Below, piece after piece: positions 55,634 to 64,000 of a DNA stretch of 64,000 nt. A program made the translations under genes and the position numbers. Source of the stretch: Emiliania huxleyi CCMP1516 (taxonomy: Eukaryota; Haptophyta; Isochrysidales; Noelaerhabdaceae); assembly GCF_000372725.1 (NCBI RefSeq), contig NW_005202176.1, positions 309,613 to 373,612 on the forward strand. Direction: 5' to 3'. A model generated the notes under the pieces. It made no database searches. It was given only the letters and a program-made list of their open reading frames with translations, and had not been told where the DNA came from. How positions within the stretch are numbered: position 1 is the first letter of the stretch; every line of letters starts with the position of its first letter.

Positions 55634-56408
55634 CGCGATGGTGCTCAACAGCGGCTGTTCAAGCAGTCGCCGGAGCTGAAGGCGTGTCACGAGTGGGAAA
55701 CGGTTTTCTTCTTTTTGCTGTGCGACCCCGGGTAAGCGTTCCCGTGCCTCGACAATTGCCGCTGGTAGGCGCGCCGCGCCGAACCATGGCGGGCGCGCCG
55801 CGGCCGCGCGCAACCTTCGTCACAATCAACCGCGCGCGGCCGTCGACCGGCAAGCACACGCCTCGACTCGGACACACTGTTCCGAGGGCAAGGGAGAGGG
55901 GCTGGCCCCTAGCCCTAGAGGAGAGCTTCCGAGACCCACTCCAAGACCACGCACGCATCATCCCGCGGCCTGGCGGTCGGCGGGATTGCAACCAGTCTTC
56001 GCGTGCCGCCTGTCGTTCGATTCGGGCGCCTTTGGCGTCGGGGTGGCGAGCAGGGGACGCGGCTCTGAGCGCCCAGCGACGCGTGCCGGATGGAGTCCGG
56101 CCGCGGGTGACTAGGGAAGTTCGCTCAGGATGTGTGGCAGTCAGTTTGGCTGAGTGTCTTGTCTTGTGGTTCTGTGTGTCGCTCCTGTGTGACCGTCATC
56201 GCCCGTCCTGCGTCCACCCATACCGCGTTGGTGTCCCAGTCGTTGGTCGGACTGTGTTTCGCCTTCCCATCAATCAATCAATTGAACGAAAAGAAGAGCC
56301 GCGAAGAACGACACATCGAGCCTGCGGGGTCTGTTTGTATTTGCGCCTACCCTCACCTCGGGTAGGCCGTTCACACTACGCGCAATTACGGCCGTTGCGG
56401 CGCACATC
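55634..56408. other. Intergenic interval without supported gene
   Basis: Upstream region of the LRR gene. Open frames on both strands lack family signatures. Confidence 0.5.
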
Positions 56409-56840
56409 TCACACATCCTCAGCAGCTCTGTGTCTCGCTATCTCCTCCTGAAGCAGTCGAGCCATGTCGTCCACGCTGTTTCGTGGTCGCGCCTCGCGGC
56501 TGCGCAACAAGCTCCGCACCGCCGCGTCAAAGTGACGCGCCGCCACCACTGGCGGCGGCACCGACTCGGCCTGCGTGACCGCTTGCCCCTCCGCGCCCGC
56601 CGCCTGGCCCCCGTCCGCCTCGTCGTCCTCGCTGCCGTCGTCGCTCTCGCTGCCGCTGCCGTCGGCGCCGTCCTGTGCCGCCACCGCCTCCGCCTCCGGG
56701 AGGCCCTCCTGGATTGCGCGCACCATCGCGTCGGCGCAGAGCGCGTAGTAGTCGGCGCCGGAGAGGCCGATGGGGCAGCGGGCGGCGACGTCGGACAGGG
56801 CGACGTCGGGCGCTCGCTCGCCCTCTGCCTTCGGCTAACC
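56409..56840 (-). pseudogene. Peroxin-6 (PEX6)-like AAA ATPase, C-terminal fragment
   Basis: The minus frame reads ERAPDVALSDVAARCPIGLS, GADYYALCADAMVRAIQEG, an acidic insert (DGSGSESDDGSEDDEADGG), VAARHFDAAVRSLLRSR and ends ARHRAAEDV-stop at 56409. The helix pair with G-A-D-x-Y-A-L-C-x-D-A-M followed by V...HF..A...L is the last AAA subdomain of PEX6, which with PEX1 extracts the PEX5 receptor from peroxisomes. The rest of the ~1000-residue protein is absent: upstream sequence is the hairpin-rich tract at 56890. A fragment or a lone exon. Confidence 0.6.
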
Positions 56841-56889
56841 TCGGAATGTGACAGCAGTATTGCTGTGAACGTTCCTGCACAGCCTCTTA

Positions 56890-57170
56890 CCTAAGGATGG
56901 CTGAGCTAGCTACAGTGCAGCCATAGCCTCCAGCCCGATGGCTGCGATACACAGAGGGCAGCTATCCTGACTAGGGATGGCTGGAAGCTCGCTGCTGCAG
57001 CCATACCGCCCGCCCCGGGGCGGGCCCTCATGGCTGAGCTGGCTATATCGCAGCCATTTTGGGTAAGATGGCTGGGGCACAGCCATTGCAGCCATCTGCT
57101 ATGGCTGGAGCACAGCGATTGCAGCCATCCGGAGCATGGCTGGTGATAATCGACAGCAGCCATCCCGCCA
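56890..57170. repeat. ATGGCTG / CAGCCAT inverted-repeat cluster
   Basis: At least eight ATGGCTG words and nine CAGCCAT words alternate within 280 bp (for example ATGGCTGGGGCACAGCCAT), giving a series of nested short hairpins. No gene is supported from 56841 to 57451. Confidence 0.88.
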
Positions 57171-57451
57171 CCCCCGCCACGAGCCCGACGCCGCTGCTGG
57201 ACGCCGCGGGCGCCGCCTCCGCCACTACACCCACCGGCATCAAGAGAGGAGCTTGTAGAGAGCCGAGCCCACCCTCTCTGTTGATTGTCGGTGTGTTTTT
57301 CTTTTCGGCTTCTTCCCTCACCTCCTCCTCGTTCTAAAAGATCTGTAGAAAAAATTCATTTTTCGGAAGTTTGGGCGACCCGGACCCTTGGCGGACGACC
57401 ATGATGAAATGCCGAAGCGGCTTCAGCTCTCACATGAGTGTAGGCATCATC

Positions 57452-59100
57452 TCACATGACGCGGCGGAGCTGCTTGGGCAGGGGGTAGCCCGTGTCGAGC
57501 CAGCACTGCGGATTGGGCTGGCGAAGCTCAAGGCCCCGTAGCTTTCGCTCAGTTGGAGCTCCGTTGAGCTTGAGCGGCAGTCCAAAGACGTGCCTCCCGC
57601 CGAGCTCGGCGCGGGTGAGCTGCAGGGCGGTGCCGACCACCTCCTCCACCTCCTCCTCGCTCTCCGAGTCGTCGCTGTAATCGTCAGTACGAGCCACCGT
57701 CTTCAACTCCTTGACCTCCCGCACCGAAATCAGATCCTTGAGCTCATTCCAATCTGCACAGGCCATAATCCAGGAATCACTGTGTGAATGTAAATGTGTG
57801 CGCGCAAGGCATGTGCGCATGTGCCGGTCGCTGGTGCCGAGGCAGGGCGTGGGCGCGCACAGTGCGGAATGGCCGAGCCGATCAGCATGCTCCTTGTTTG
57901 CACGCGCTTTCCCACAGTGCATCTCGAGCCATTCTTGCACCGTGGACCGTGCGCGCATATGCTCAGCGCGTCATCGTACAATCTCGTCCACCCCGCGGCC
58001 AGCTGAGGGTCGTCCTCGGCGATCAGCTTGAACCGTGGAACACCACTCGGTAACTTCTGAGTGAACTCAGCGAGAGTCACGGTTACCCCCGGTCCGATGC
58101 CTGGCCGGAAGACGCGGAACAATGCGACCTCGTTGTTCCTATCGTGGACATGGCGACTCTTGCAGATGAGCAGGGCGTAGGCGAGGACGTCCTTCTCACG
58201 CCCAAGCAGAGAGTTGTGGGAGACGTAGAAGCCCTCGCCCTCGAACAGCCCGCCGCCCGACGCGAGGCGGAGCTCAGCCACGTGCGCGGCCGCACGCTCG
58301 AATGAGATGCCTCGATCCCGGTCAAGCTTGAGCCATTGCAGCCGTCCGCATTTGCACGGGATGTCACGCGGGTAGCCGGGGTGCATCGTCTCGTGCGAGT
58401 CGAGCGGACCGAAGTCGAGCGGACCGAAGTCGAAGGTCTCCCGCCCGAGGGCCTCCGCCGCCTCGCGCAGCGCGGGGAGGTTGTGCTGCTCAGCGAGCTC
58501 CCACGCATCGAGCACGTTCGCAGCGGTGAGGCGGCTCGCGATGGCCCCCTCGACGGCGCGCTGGGCCGTCGGCATCTGCAGCCGCGCCGCGGTGATCAGG
58601 AGCGCCGGCAGGCCGCCGCAGCGCACCGAGCACTCGCCGTGGTAGACGAGCTCGAGAAGTGCCTGAAGCTCGGTCGCAGTCACTTCGCGCAGCGCCACCT
58701 CTCGTGCGGTGCTGTCCGTCATGCCGGCCCCGAAGAGCGCCGCGAGGAAATCGGAGGCGGCCGCCATCGCCGAGGTGTGCACGCGGAAACGCTGATCGTC
58801 AGAGAGGAGCGTGAGGTCGGCCGGTTCGCCGGCGTCGAGGCACGACTGCGCCTCCGGGGAGGCGATGGTGCGCACGGTGACGAGCTCGCCAGGTGAGCCC
58901 ATCGCGAGCAGCTGTGCAGCATCGCTGCAGAGCGGCTCCCAGCCGGCCTGCTCCTGGGAGCTGGCGGTGCGCAGGTAATCCTCCACGGCTAACCCATTTC
59001 CGCCGAGCGGCCGGAGCGATTCGACGAGGGCGAGCAGCTGGTCCCGAGAGAGATCGGGGAGCGCGAGGCTGCGGCGCGGGAGTTTGTTGGCAGCGTGCAT
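57452..59100 (-). CDS. BTB/POZ-BACK domain protein
   Basis: ATG at 59100 (MHAANKLPRRSLALPDLSRD) starts exon 1 (59100-57948); exon 2 is 57753-57452, ending PLPKQLRRVM-stop. The intron 57754-57947 (GT-AG, phase 1) joins ICAH to DWNELKDL. BTB domain: PADLTLLSDDQRFRVHTSAM, SDFLAALFGAGMTD, EVTATELQALLELVYHGECS, followed by BACK-like helices (ANVLDAWELAEQHNLPALRE). C-terminal region with FDFGPLDFGPLDSHE (in-frame 12-15 bp duplication) and an acidic stretch (DDSESEEEVEEVV). BTB-BACK proteins often serve as Cullin-3 substrate adaptors; a kelch or MATH partner domain is not seen, so the target is unknown. An upstream in-frame extension to 59199 is possible. Confidence 0.78.
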
Positions 59101-59583
59101 AATAAGCAACGGGAGGGGAGCTGCGGGGCGCGTGTTTTTTTTCCCCTCGCGCTTGTAGGTTCGTTGGCACGACAAAAAGAGAAGGAAGTAAACCTCCATA
59201 TTATTTTGGTGTTCGGCTCGTGTTCATAAAATTAAACAAATTTATTTAAGCATTAAGGCCAACCAGTAGCACGAGAGGACAAACACCTCGCAGGAAAGAA
59301 TCCGCATCAACGCATGAAACTCGATGAAACACAATATCTAACCCATTGGCATTGCCATGACGCCACACGGTCCTTAGTGTGCCGCCCCCACGATATTGCT
59401 CCCCCCTCCGCCCTCACCGTGCGCCGCCCCACCGGTTTTTCGCGATCAGGTAAGGTAAGGTAAGGTAAACTTCTCCACACACACGAGGTGGTGGGGCAAG
59501 GGGGGGCAACCCTCGCGTCTCCACGTCTGACGACAGGAGCCCCACGGCATTCAAAGTGCAAGGCCCAGTGCGCGTGGGTGAGC

Positions 59584-59709
<126 letters not shown>

Positions 59710-59853
59710 ACGTCACTGCATCCTCCGCCGGTTCCTCCCGTCGCCTCTTCTTTGTTCGAATGTTTTTCAATCCATCCTTCACGAAGCCCTCCCATGTAGC
59801 TAGCGTTCTTGGCGAATGCCTCGAAATGGCCAGCAGGCGCTTGATCAAGCACT

Positions 59854-59888
59854 TGGAGCACTTGGAGCACTTGGAGCACTTGGAGCAC
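59854..59888 (+). repeat. CACTTGGAG nonamer repeat
   Basis: Four tandem CACTTGGAG units. The region 59709-60524 has Ser/Arg- or Asp-rich open frames on both strands but no family match, so no gene is called. Confidence 0.85.
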
Positions 59889-60524
59889 TGTGCGGGCCGC
59901 TCGTCCTCCCCGCCCTTCTTTCGTCCTCCCGTCCCTCCCCTCCACCATGGCCTTCTCGGCACTTCTTTCTCCATCCGCCTCGCCCTGCCTTTTCGTATCG
60001 TGCCGTTCGCCCTCCATTCGGTGACCTCCATGGCTGTCCGCCCCCCTTTGGGTGGCGCTCTCGATACGGTTGCGTCAACCTCGACGTCGCTGTCGCCCTC
60101 CCCGTCCCCGCCGGCGTCCGTGCCTCGGTTCGCGTATCGGTAGCGTCTCCGTTGTTCCCTCGTGCCCCGCCGTCGCCCTCTCTGCTCGGGCCGTTAGCGA
60201 TTTCGCCCCTCCTGCGTGTCGCCCCTCCGTCCCCTCCCCTTTCTTCGTCGTCATCGTCGCTGTCGCGAAAGCCCTCATCCACATCAATCGGCTCTCGTCG
60301 TCGCTCTCTCGCAAATCGTCGAACGTCGAGAACGCGGCCGACGACCCGCAGCCGCCCGACGTCCCGCACGCGCCCGAACACCGGGTCCCGAGTGTATCGC
60401 CGACCGCAAGCTCCGAAGAGCGAGCTCGCTGATCTTGAAGGACAGCCCGGATGCGCACGCGGCGCAGGGCTCGAATCAAGCGGACGCGCGAGGGGGGCTC
60501 CCGCGCTCTAGTATACTTTGCGAC

Positions 60525-61397
60525 CTAGGCCTTGCGCTGTTCGCCTGTCGGGATCGGGCCGAGCATCTCCGGCGCGCCCAGCCGGAACGAGGTGAGCCCG
60601 ATCGGCGGCGCGGGGCTCGACGTGACCGAGCTTTTGTGCAGGCGCTCGTCGTTCGGGTCGGGCGCGTAGATCTCGCCGATAAAGGGGCGGCTCGTGTCGT
60701 AGTTCGCAAACCAGACGCCCATCGCGGCCGTTAGCGCGTCGTCGGATTTATCCATGTGTTTCAGGTACGCGTCGTGGTTCGCAAAGAGCCGGAGATCATG
60801 GACCCGATCCGCGTGATCGGGGTCGCGCGAGACCGACGCACCCAAGATTCCGGGCACCTTCGCGCGCCAAAGATCGCTCACGGTCTGAAACGACGACGCG
60901 AGATCGTCCATGCAGCCCGGTTTGACGTATCGCTTCGTGAAGCCAAACAGAGGAGGCCCTTCCGGGATCAGCCCCGCGTCGTCGGCTTTGACGAACCCCG
61001 CCATCGGAGCGTGGAATCGGTATGTCACCGACGAATTAGCTGCAGACTCCGCAGCCAGTCCCTCGGTCCACCCGCCGTAGCAATCCAACGCGTCCGGATC
61101 CTGCTCGGAGCTCTCGTAATACGCTGCCAAGCTTTCCTGTTGACTCGCATCGTGCGCGAAGGAGGATGCTCCCGCAGACCAGAAAACGTGCCAGAAAACG
61201 CGCGGGTCGTCATGATCGGCGAAAGCGAACATCGCGTGAATACCCGAGCCCGGTCTTGTCGACGATGCGGCGAGAGACGAGAAACGCTCCTTGAACTCGT
61301 CGACCAAGCCCTCTTTGACGCGCCTTCTGCCGTGGACGAGAAGGGGCACGGCCGAAGCCGCGCTGGACGCGAGCGTGCGGCCATCGAAAGAAGTCAT
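60525..61397 (-). CDS. Protein with two tandem ABM-type ferredoxin-like domains, 290 aa
   Basis: ATG at 61397 gives MTSFDGRTLASSAASAVPLL; stop at 60525. Two similar halves: VHGRRRVKEGLVDEFKERFSS ... GIHAMFAFADHDDPRVFWHV and FGFTKRYVKPGCMDDLASSF ... HDLRLFANHDAYLKHMDKSD. The pattern (beta strand with R-x-V-K-x-G, helix, F-A-D/N-H-D, amphipathic helix) is that of antibiotic-biosynthesis-monooxygenase-like dimeric alpha/beta barrels, here apparently forming an intramolecular dimer. Catalytic residues are not diagnostic; many relatives have unknown substrates. No intron is needed. An in-frame N-terminal extension to 61466 lacks coding character. Confidence 0.6.
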   Translation of the reverse strand: MTSFDGRTLASSAASAVPLLVHGRRRVKEGLVDEFKERFSSLAASSTRPGSGIHAMFAFADHDDPRVFWHVFWSAGASSFAHDASQQESLAAYYESSEQDPDALDCYGGWTEGLAAESAANSSVTYRFHAPMAGFVKADDAGLIPEGPPLFGFTKRYVKPGCMDDLASSFQTVSDLWRAKVPGILGASVSRDPDHADRVHDLRLFANHDAYLKHMDKSDDALTAAMGVWFANYDTSRPFIGEIYAPDPNDERLHKSSVTSSPAPPIGLTSFRLGAPEMLGPIPTGEQRKA

Positions 61398-61590
61398 GCG
61401 GCAAATAGAGCAGACATCTCCAGGAGAGATGGGCGACGCACAAACACAGAGGCACGAGCAGGGCACGAGAGCAGGGGCACGAGAGTGGCCGCGTCGGCTT
61501 TTTTTTGTTTTTTTGGCAACTCTTCCCGCGAGTGTTTCCGCCGCAGGTTTTTTTCTTTTCGGAGAACTCCTTCCCGGGACTGTTCAATAC

Positions 61591-61705
61591 CATGCTGCCT
61601 CTCGCCTCGCTCTTCTCGCCCTCCGTCACCACTCTCCTCAACGGCGTGCGCATCGAGCACGCCTCCTGGAACAGCGGCTCGTCCGACGCGGTCCTGCTCC
61701 TCATG
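61591..61705 (+). CDS. Possible first exon of an unidentified gene
   Basis: ATG at 61591 (CAATACCATGCTG) gives MLPLASLFSPSVTTLLNGVR, then IEHASWNSGSSDAVLLLMAHG, after which coding character is lost in a minisatellite. Codon use and the sharp end suggest a real exon with its continuation beyond the repeats, perhaps near 62520-62610, but no join can be shown. Confidence 0.3.
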
Positions 61706-61799
61706 GCACATGGGGCACAGCGCGCGCCTCTGTCCGGCCCTCTCCGAGCTCCGAGGGGGGGAAAGGGAATTACGCACCACACACACGCACGCGCACCCT

Positions 61800-62110
61800 G
61801 AGCCCTGGCTGTCAGGCTGTCAGGTGCTGTCACCTGTCAGGTGATCTGTCAGGCTGTCAGGCACTGTCAGGCACTGTCAGGTGCCTCTGTCAGACCAGCT
61901 GTCAGGTGCTGTCAGTGCTGTCGGGTGCTGTCGGGTGCGTGTCTGACATCAGAGGGGCTCCGTAGCTGTCGGGTGCTGTCGGAGCTGTCGGGTGTTGCTG
62001 TCAGACGCTGTCGGAGCTGTCAGAGCTGTCGGGCTGCTGCTGCTGTCAGAGACGCCGGTGCTGTCAGGTGCTGTCGGTTGGTGCTGTCGGGGTGCTGTCA
62101 GGCTCTGACA
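61800..62110 (+). repeat. GCTGTCAGG / GCTGTCGGG minisatellite
   Basis: About 25 degenerate 9-15 bp units built on GCTGTC(A/G)GG. A second patch of the same words occurs at 62418-62525. No gene is supported from 61706 to 62887. Confidence 0.9.
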
Positions 62111-62887
62111 CACCATCCACACTTATGACATTATCAAGAGGAGACCAGCAGGACTCTACTACACATACTCTAGCCTCTACTCTGCCAGAAGGGGTCCGCC
62201 TGGGGAGCGCAGATGGCGGCGCAGGCGCAGGCGGCGGCGACGGCAGGCGCGGCACAGACGGCGGCGGCCACCCCCACCCAGACGCCGTAGGCATATGGCT
62301 GTAGGGCCCCAGAAGGCTAGCTGGTAGCTTCATCTGTAGTTGTAGCACAGCCGCGGGTCCGCAGAGCCAGAGGTGGGGCGGGAGGGTTGAGAGAGAGACC
62401 CATGAGGCATGACCATCCCATGTCGGAGCTGTGTACACAGTGCTGTCGGAGCTGTCAACACTGTTTCAGGCTGTAGGGCGCACTATCATGCGCTGTACGG
62501 GGGTATTTGCTGTCAGGCTGTCAGACCAAGGGCTCAGCGCGCACCGGCACGGGCAGCGGCCTTGCGCAGCGCTCGCTGTCGCGCAACGTGCAGACGTGCA
62601 TCGCTAGTAGACTAAGCCACGCTTACAGGTACACGCACCCGGTCTCGGCCAAACCCACACCGGGGCACCGCCACGTCGCGCCCATTATCATCTCCCATAT
62701 CTCACACCCAGACCCTTCCCCCACCTGCACGCCGTCCACTTTCCCGCCACGTTACATGCATAGACACCGGATCCGACCCAGCTCGACCCGCACCAGCCTC
62801 TCCCCCTCTCTCCTCCTCGCACGACTTCATCCGATGGCCTCATCGTAGCCGTCCTAAACCGCGATTCAGTTGCCACGAGAAAGGCCC

Positions 62888-63861
62888 TCAGGCAGTCGGA
62901 TACTCCCACTGCGTCACGTTCAGCGTCGGGTTGCAGTAGTAGGTGACGCCGCTCTTCGGGTCGACCTGTGGCGGGGCCAAGGACCTCAGTCTATGCCTCG
63001 GCGCATCGGCCGCACGCACTACGAACGGACCCCAGACTGCCACCCCGGAGGCAGCGCCGCGCCGCCACTCGGTGCAGGCCGAGGAGGGGCCGCTGGCTGC
63101 GCCGCCGGCTGCGCCGCTGGCTGCGCCGCTGGCTGCGCCGCTGGCTGCGCCGCCGCTGGCTGAGCCGCCGCTGGCTGAGCCGCCGCCGGCTGTGCCGCCA
63201 CTGGCCGTGCCGCCGGTTGGGCTGGTGCGGAGCGCGCCGGCGCAACAGAGGCAGGGGCGGGCGTAGAGGCAGGGGTGGAGGGCATGGCAGCGGGTGTGGC
63301 AACCGCTGGCGGGGCCGGGGCTGGCGGCGTCGGGGCCACAAGCGCCGGCGGGGCCACAGGCGATGCCGGCGGAGGCTCCCACCGGCTCGTGTTTGTCGCA
63401 GCGTGGTAGTAGTACGTGCGGCCGTGCGGGTCGCGGCCAGACACCCAGCCTGCAGCAGACGAGCGCCGGTGAAGTGCGGCTCCGACGCACCAACAAGGCT
63501 TGCAACGGGGAGGCGAGGGGGGAGAAGCCACACCTGCGGGCAATGCCGGCGCCGCGCCTCCGCCGGGAGCGGCGCCGCCGGAGCGCATCGCTGCCAGGTT
63601 CGGGAGGCTGCCTCCTGCCGGCGCGCCAGGCTGGGCCATCCGCGCCAAGCTGCCGACCGGCACCGGCGCTGGTACCTGCCCGGCGCCAAGCCCGCCCATG
63701 AGGGCGCCTCCCATACCGCAGCCCATGCCGGCCCCCATGCCGCCCGGCATGCCCGGCATGCCCCCTCCGGCCATGCCCCCGCCCGGCATGCCCGGCATCC
63801 CCGCTCCGGGCGCCCCTCCTCCGCACTGCCCAAACGCAGCCGATGGTGCGCCGAGGCCCAT
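62888..63861 (-). CDS. Two-WW-domain protein, Gly/Met/Pro-rich
   Basis: Exons on the minus strand: 63861-63534, 63449-63031, 62965-62888 (introns GT-AG, 84 and 65 bp). N-terminal: MGLGAPSAAFGQCGGGAPGA with GMPGMPGG repeats. WW1 is formed across intron 1: LPAGWVSGRDPHGRTYYYHA, then TNTSRWEPP. An Ala/Gln/Pro linker (AAQPAAAQPAA repeats) leads to WW2 across intron 2: LPPGWQSGVDPKSGVTYYCN, then NVTQWEYPTA-stop. Both WW domains have the two signature Trp residues and bind Pro-rich ligands; tandem WWs with Pro/Gly-rich arms are common in splicing factors of the PRP40/FBP type, but no FF domain is present. ATG at 63861 follows a GTAG, so an upstream exon is possible. 63862-64000 shows nothing certain. 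Confidence 0.75.
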
Positions 63862-64000
63862 CGGGCCTACCGCGGACGCGAGACGCCCTCAGAGCGGCGG
63901 GCGGTGCGAGGAGCGAGCGGCGGCGTCGCGGCGCCGCGGGTTTGCGGCGCTGCGATCATCGGAGGGCGCGGCGCTGCCAGCTGCGGCGGCGCGGAAGAAA

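Noticed and set aside
60052-60511. Ser/Arg-rich frames on both strands near 60.2-60.5 kb
   Set aside because: Overlapping open frames with biased composition; no start context, splice evidence or family pattern.

Overview
The window reads as nuclear DNA of a GC-rich alga, most like a haptophyte (Emiliania/Prymnesium type). Reasons: short spliceosomal introns (mostly 55-280 bp), about half of the roughly thirty I could place using GC rather than GT donors; a family-typical algal sulfotransferase, ankyrin and LRR proteins; a plastid-type carotenoid isomerase fusion; a TATA box; genes on both strands; heavy load of minisatellites and transposon debris. The taxon is inference; the intron structure is read directly from reading-frame continuity.

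Layout. 1-9.5 kb: an HTTM (vitamin K carboxylase-like) membrane protein cut by the window edge, a MORN-repeat (radial-spoke RSP1-like) gene, a 480-bp MITE with clean terminal inverted repeats and target duplication, a 13-exon OEP61-like TPR co-chaperone, and a small basic protein. 10-15.2 kb: Ty1/copia-like gag/protease remains, a 730-aa intronless orphan, and a prolyl 4-hydroxylase-like terminal exon whose tail runs antisense through a broken purE relic. 15.9-25.7 kb: sulfotransferase, GNAT acetyltransferase, GT8-type glycosyltransferase, alpha/beta hydrolase with a Cys nucleophile, ankyrin protein. 26.5-29.2 kb: C-terminal two thirds of methylmalonyl-CoA mutase, with an exon-edge minisatellite and an AT-rich insertion, cut by a duplicated piece of a DNA-glycosylase gene.

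29.2-39.9 kb is a repeat block: reverse-transcriptase relic, a 296-bp-arm palindrome ending at an assembly gap, a ten-copy 379-bp satellite, two families of ~211 and ~227 bp terminal-like direct repeats (order A1-array-B1A2-x-B2), and a ribonucleotide-reductase relic. 40-51 kb: a glycosyltransferase-like gene, endonuclease III-like glycosylase, a plastid-type membrane protein with a TATA box, a three-domain SnoaL/membrane/carotenoid-isomerase fusion, and a DnaJ-X protein. 51-64 kb: glutathione S-transferase, an LRR gene with a single in-frame amber stop, a PEX6 tail fragment, a BTB protein, a double ABM-domain protein, and a two-WW-domain protein, separated by satellites.

The genes do not form a pathway. 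The unifying theme is intron birth and instability: three short AT-rich insertions (two sharing a 16-bp core) each flanked by duplicated exon sequence, one intron bounded by a perfect 12-bp direct repeat, and minisatellites in at least two genes that have copied the exon end together with its GC splice donor. Together these are the best candidate for something not yet described.
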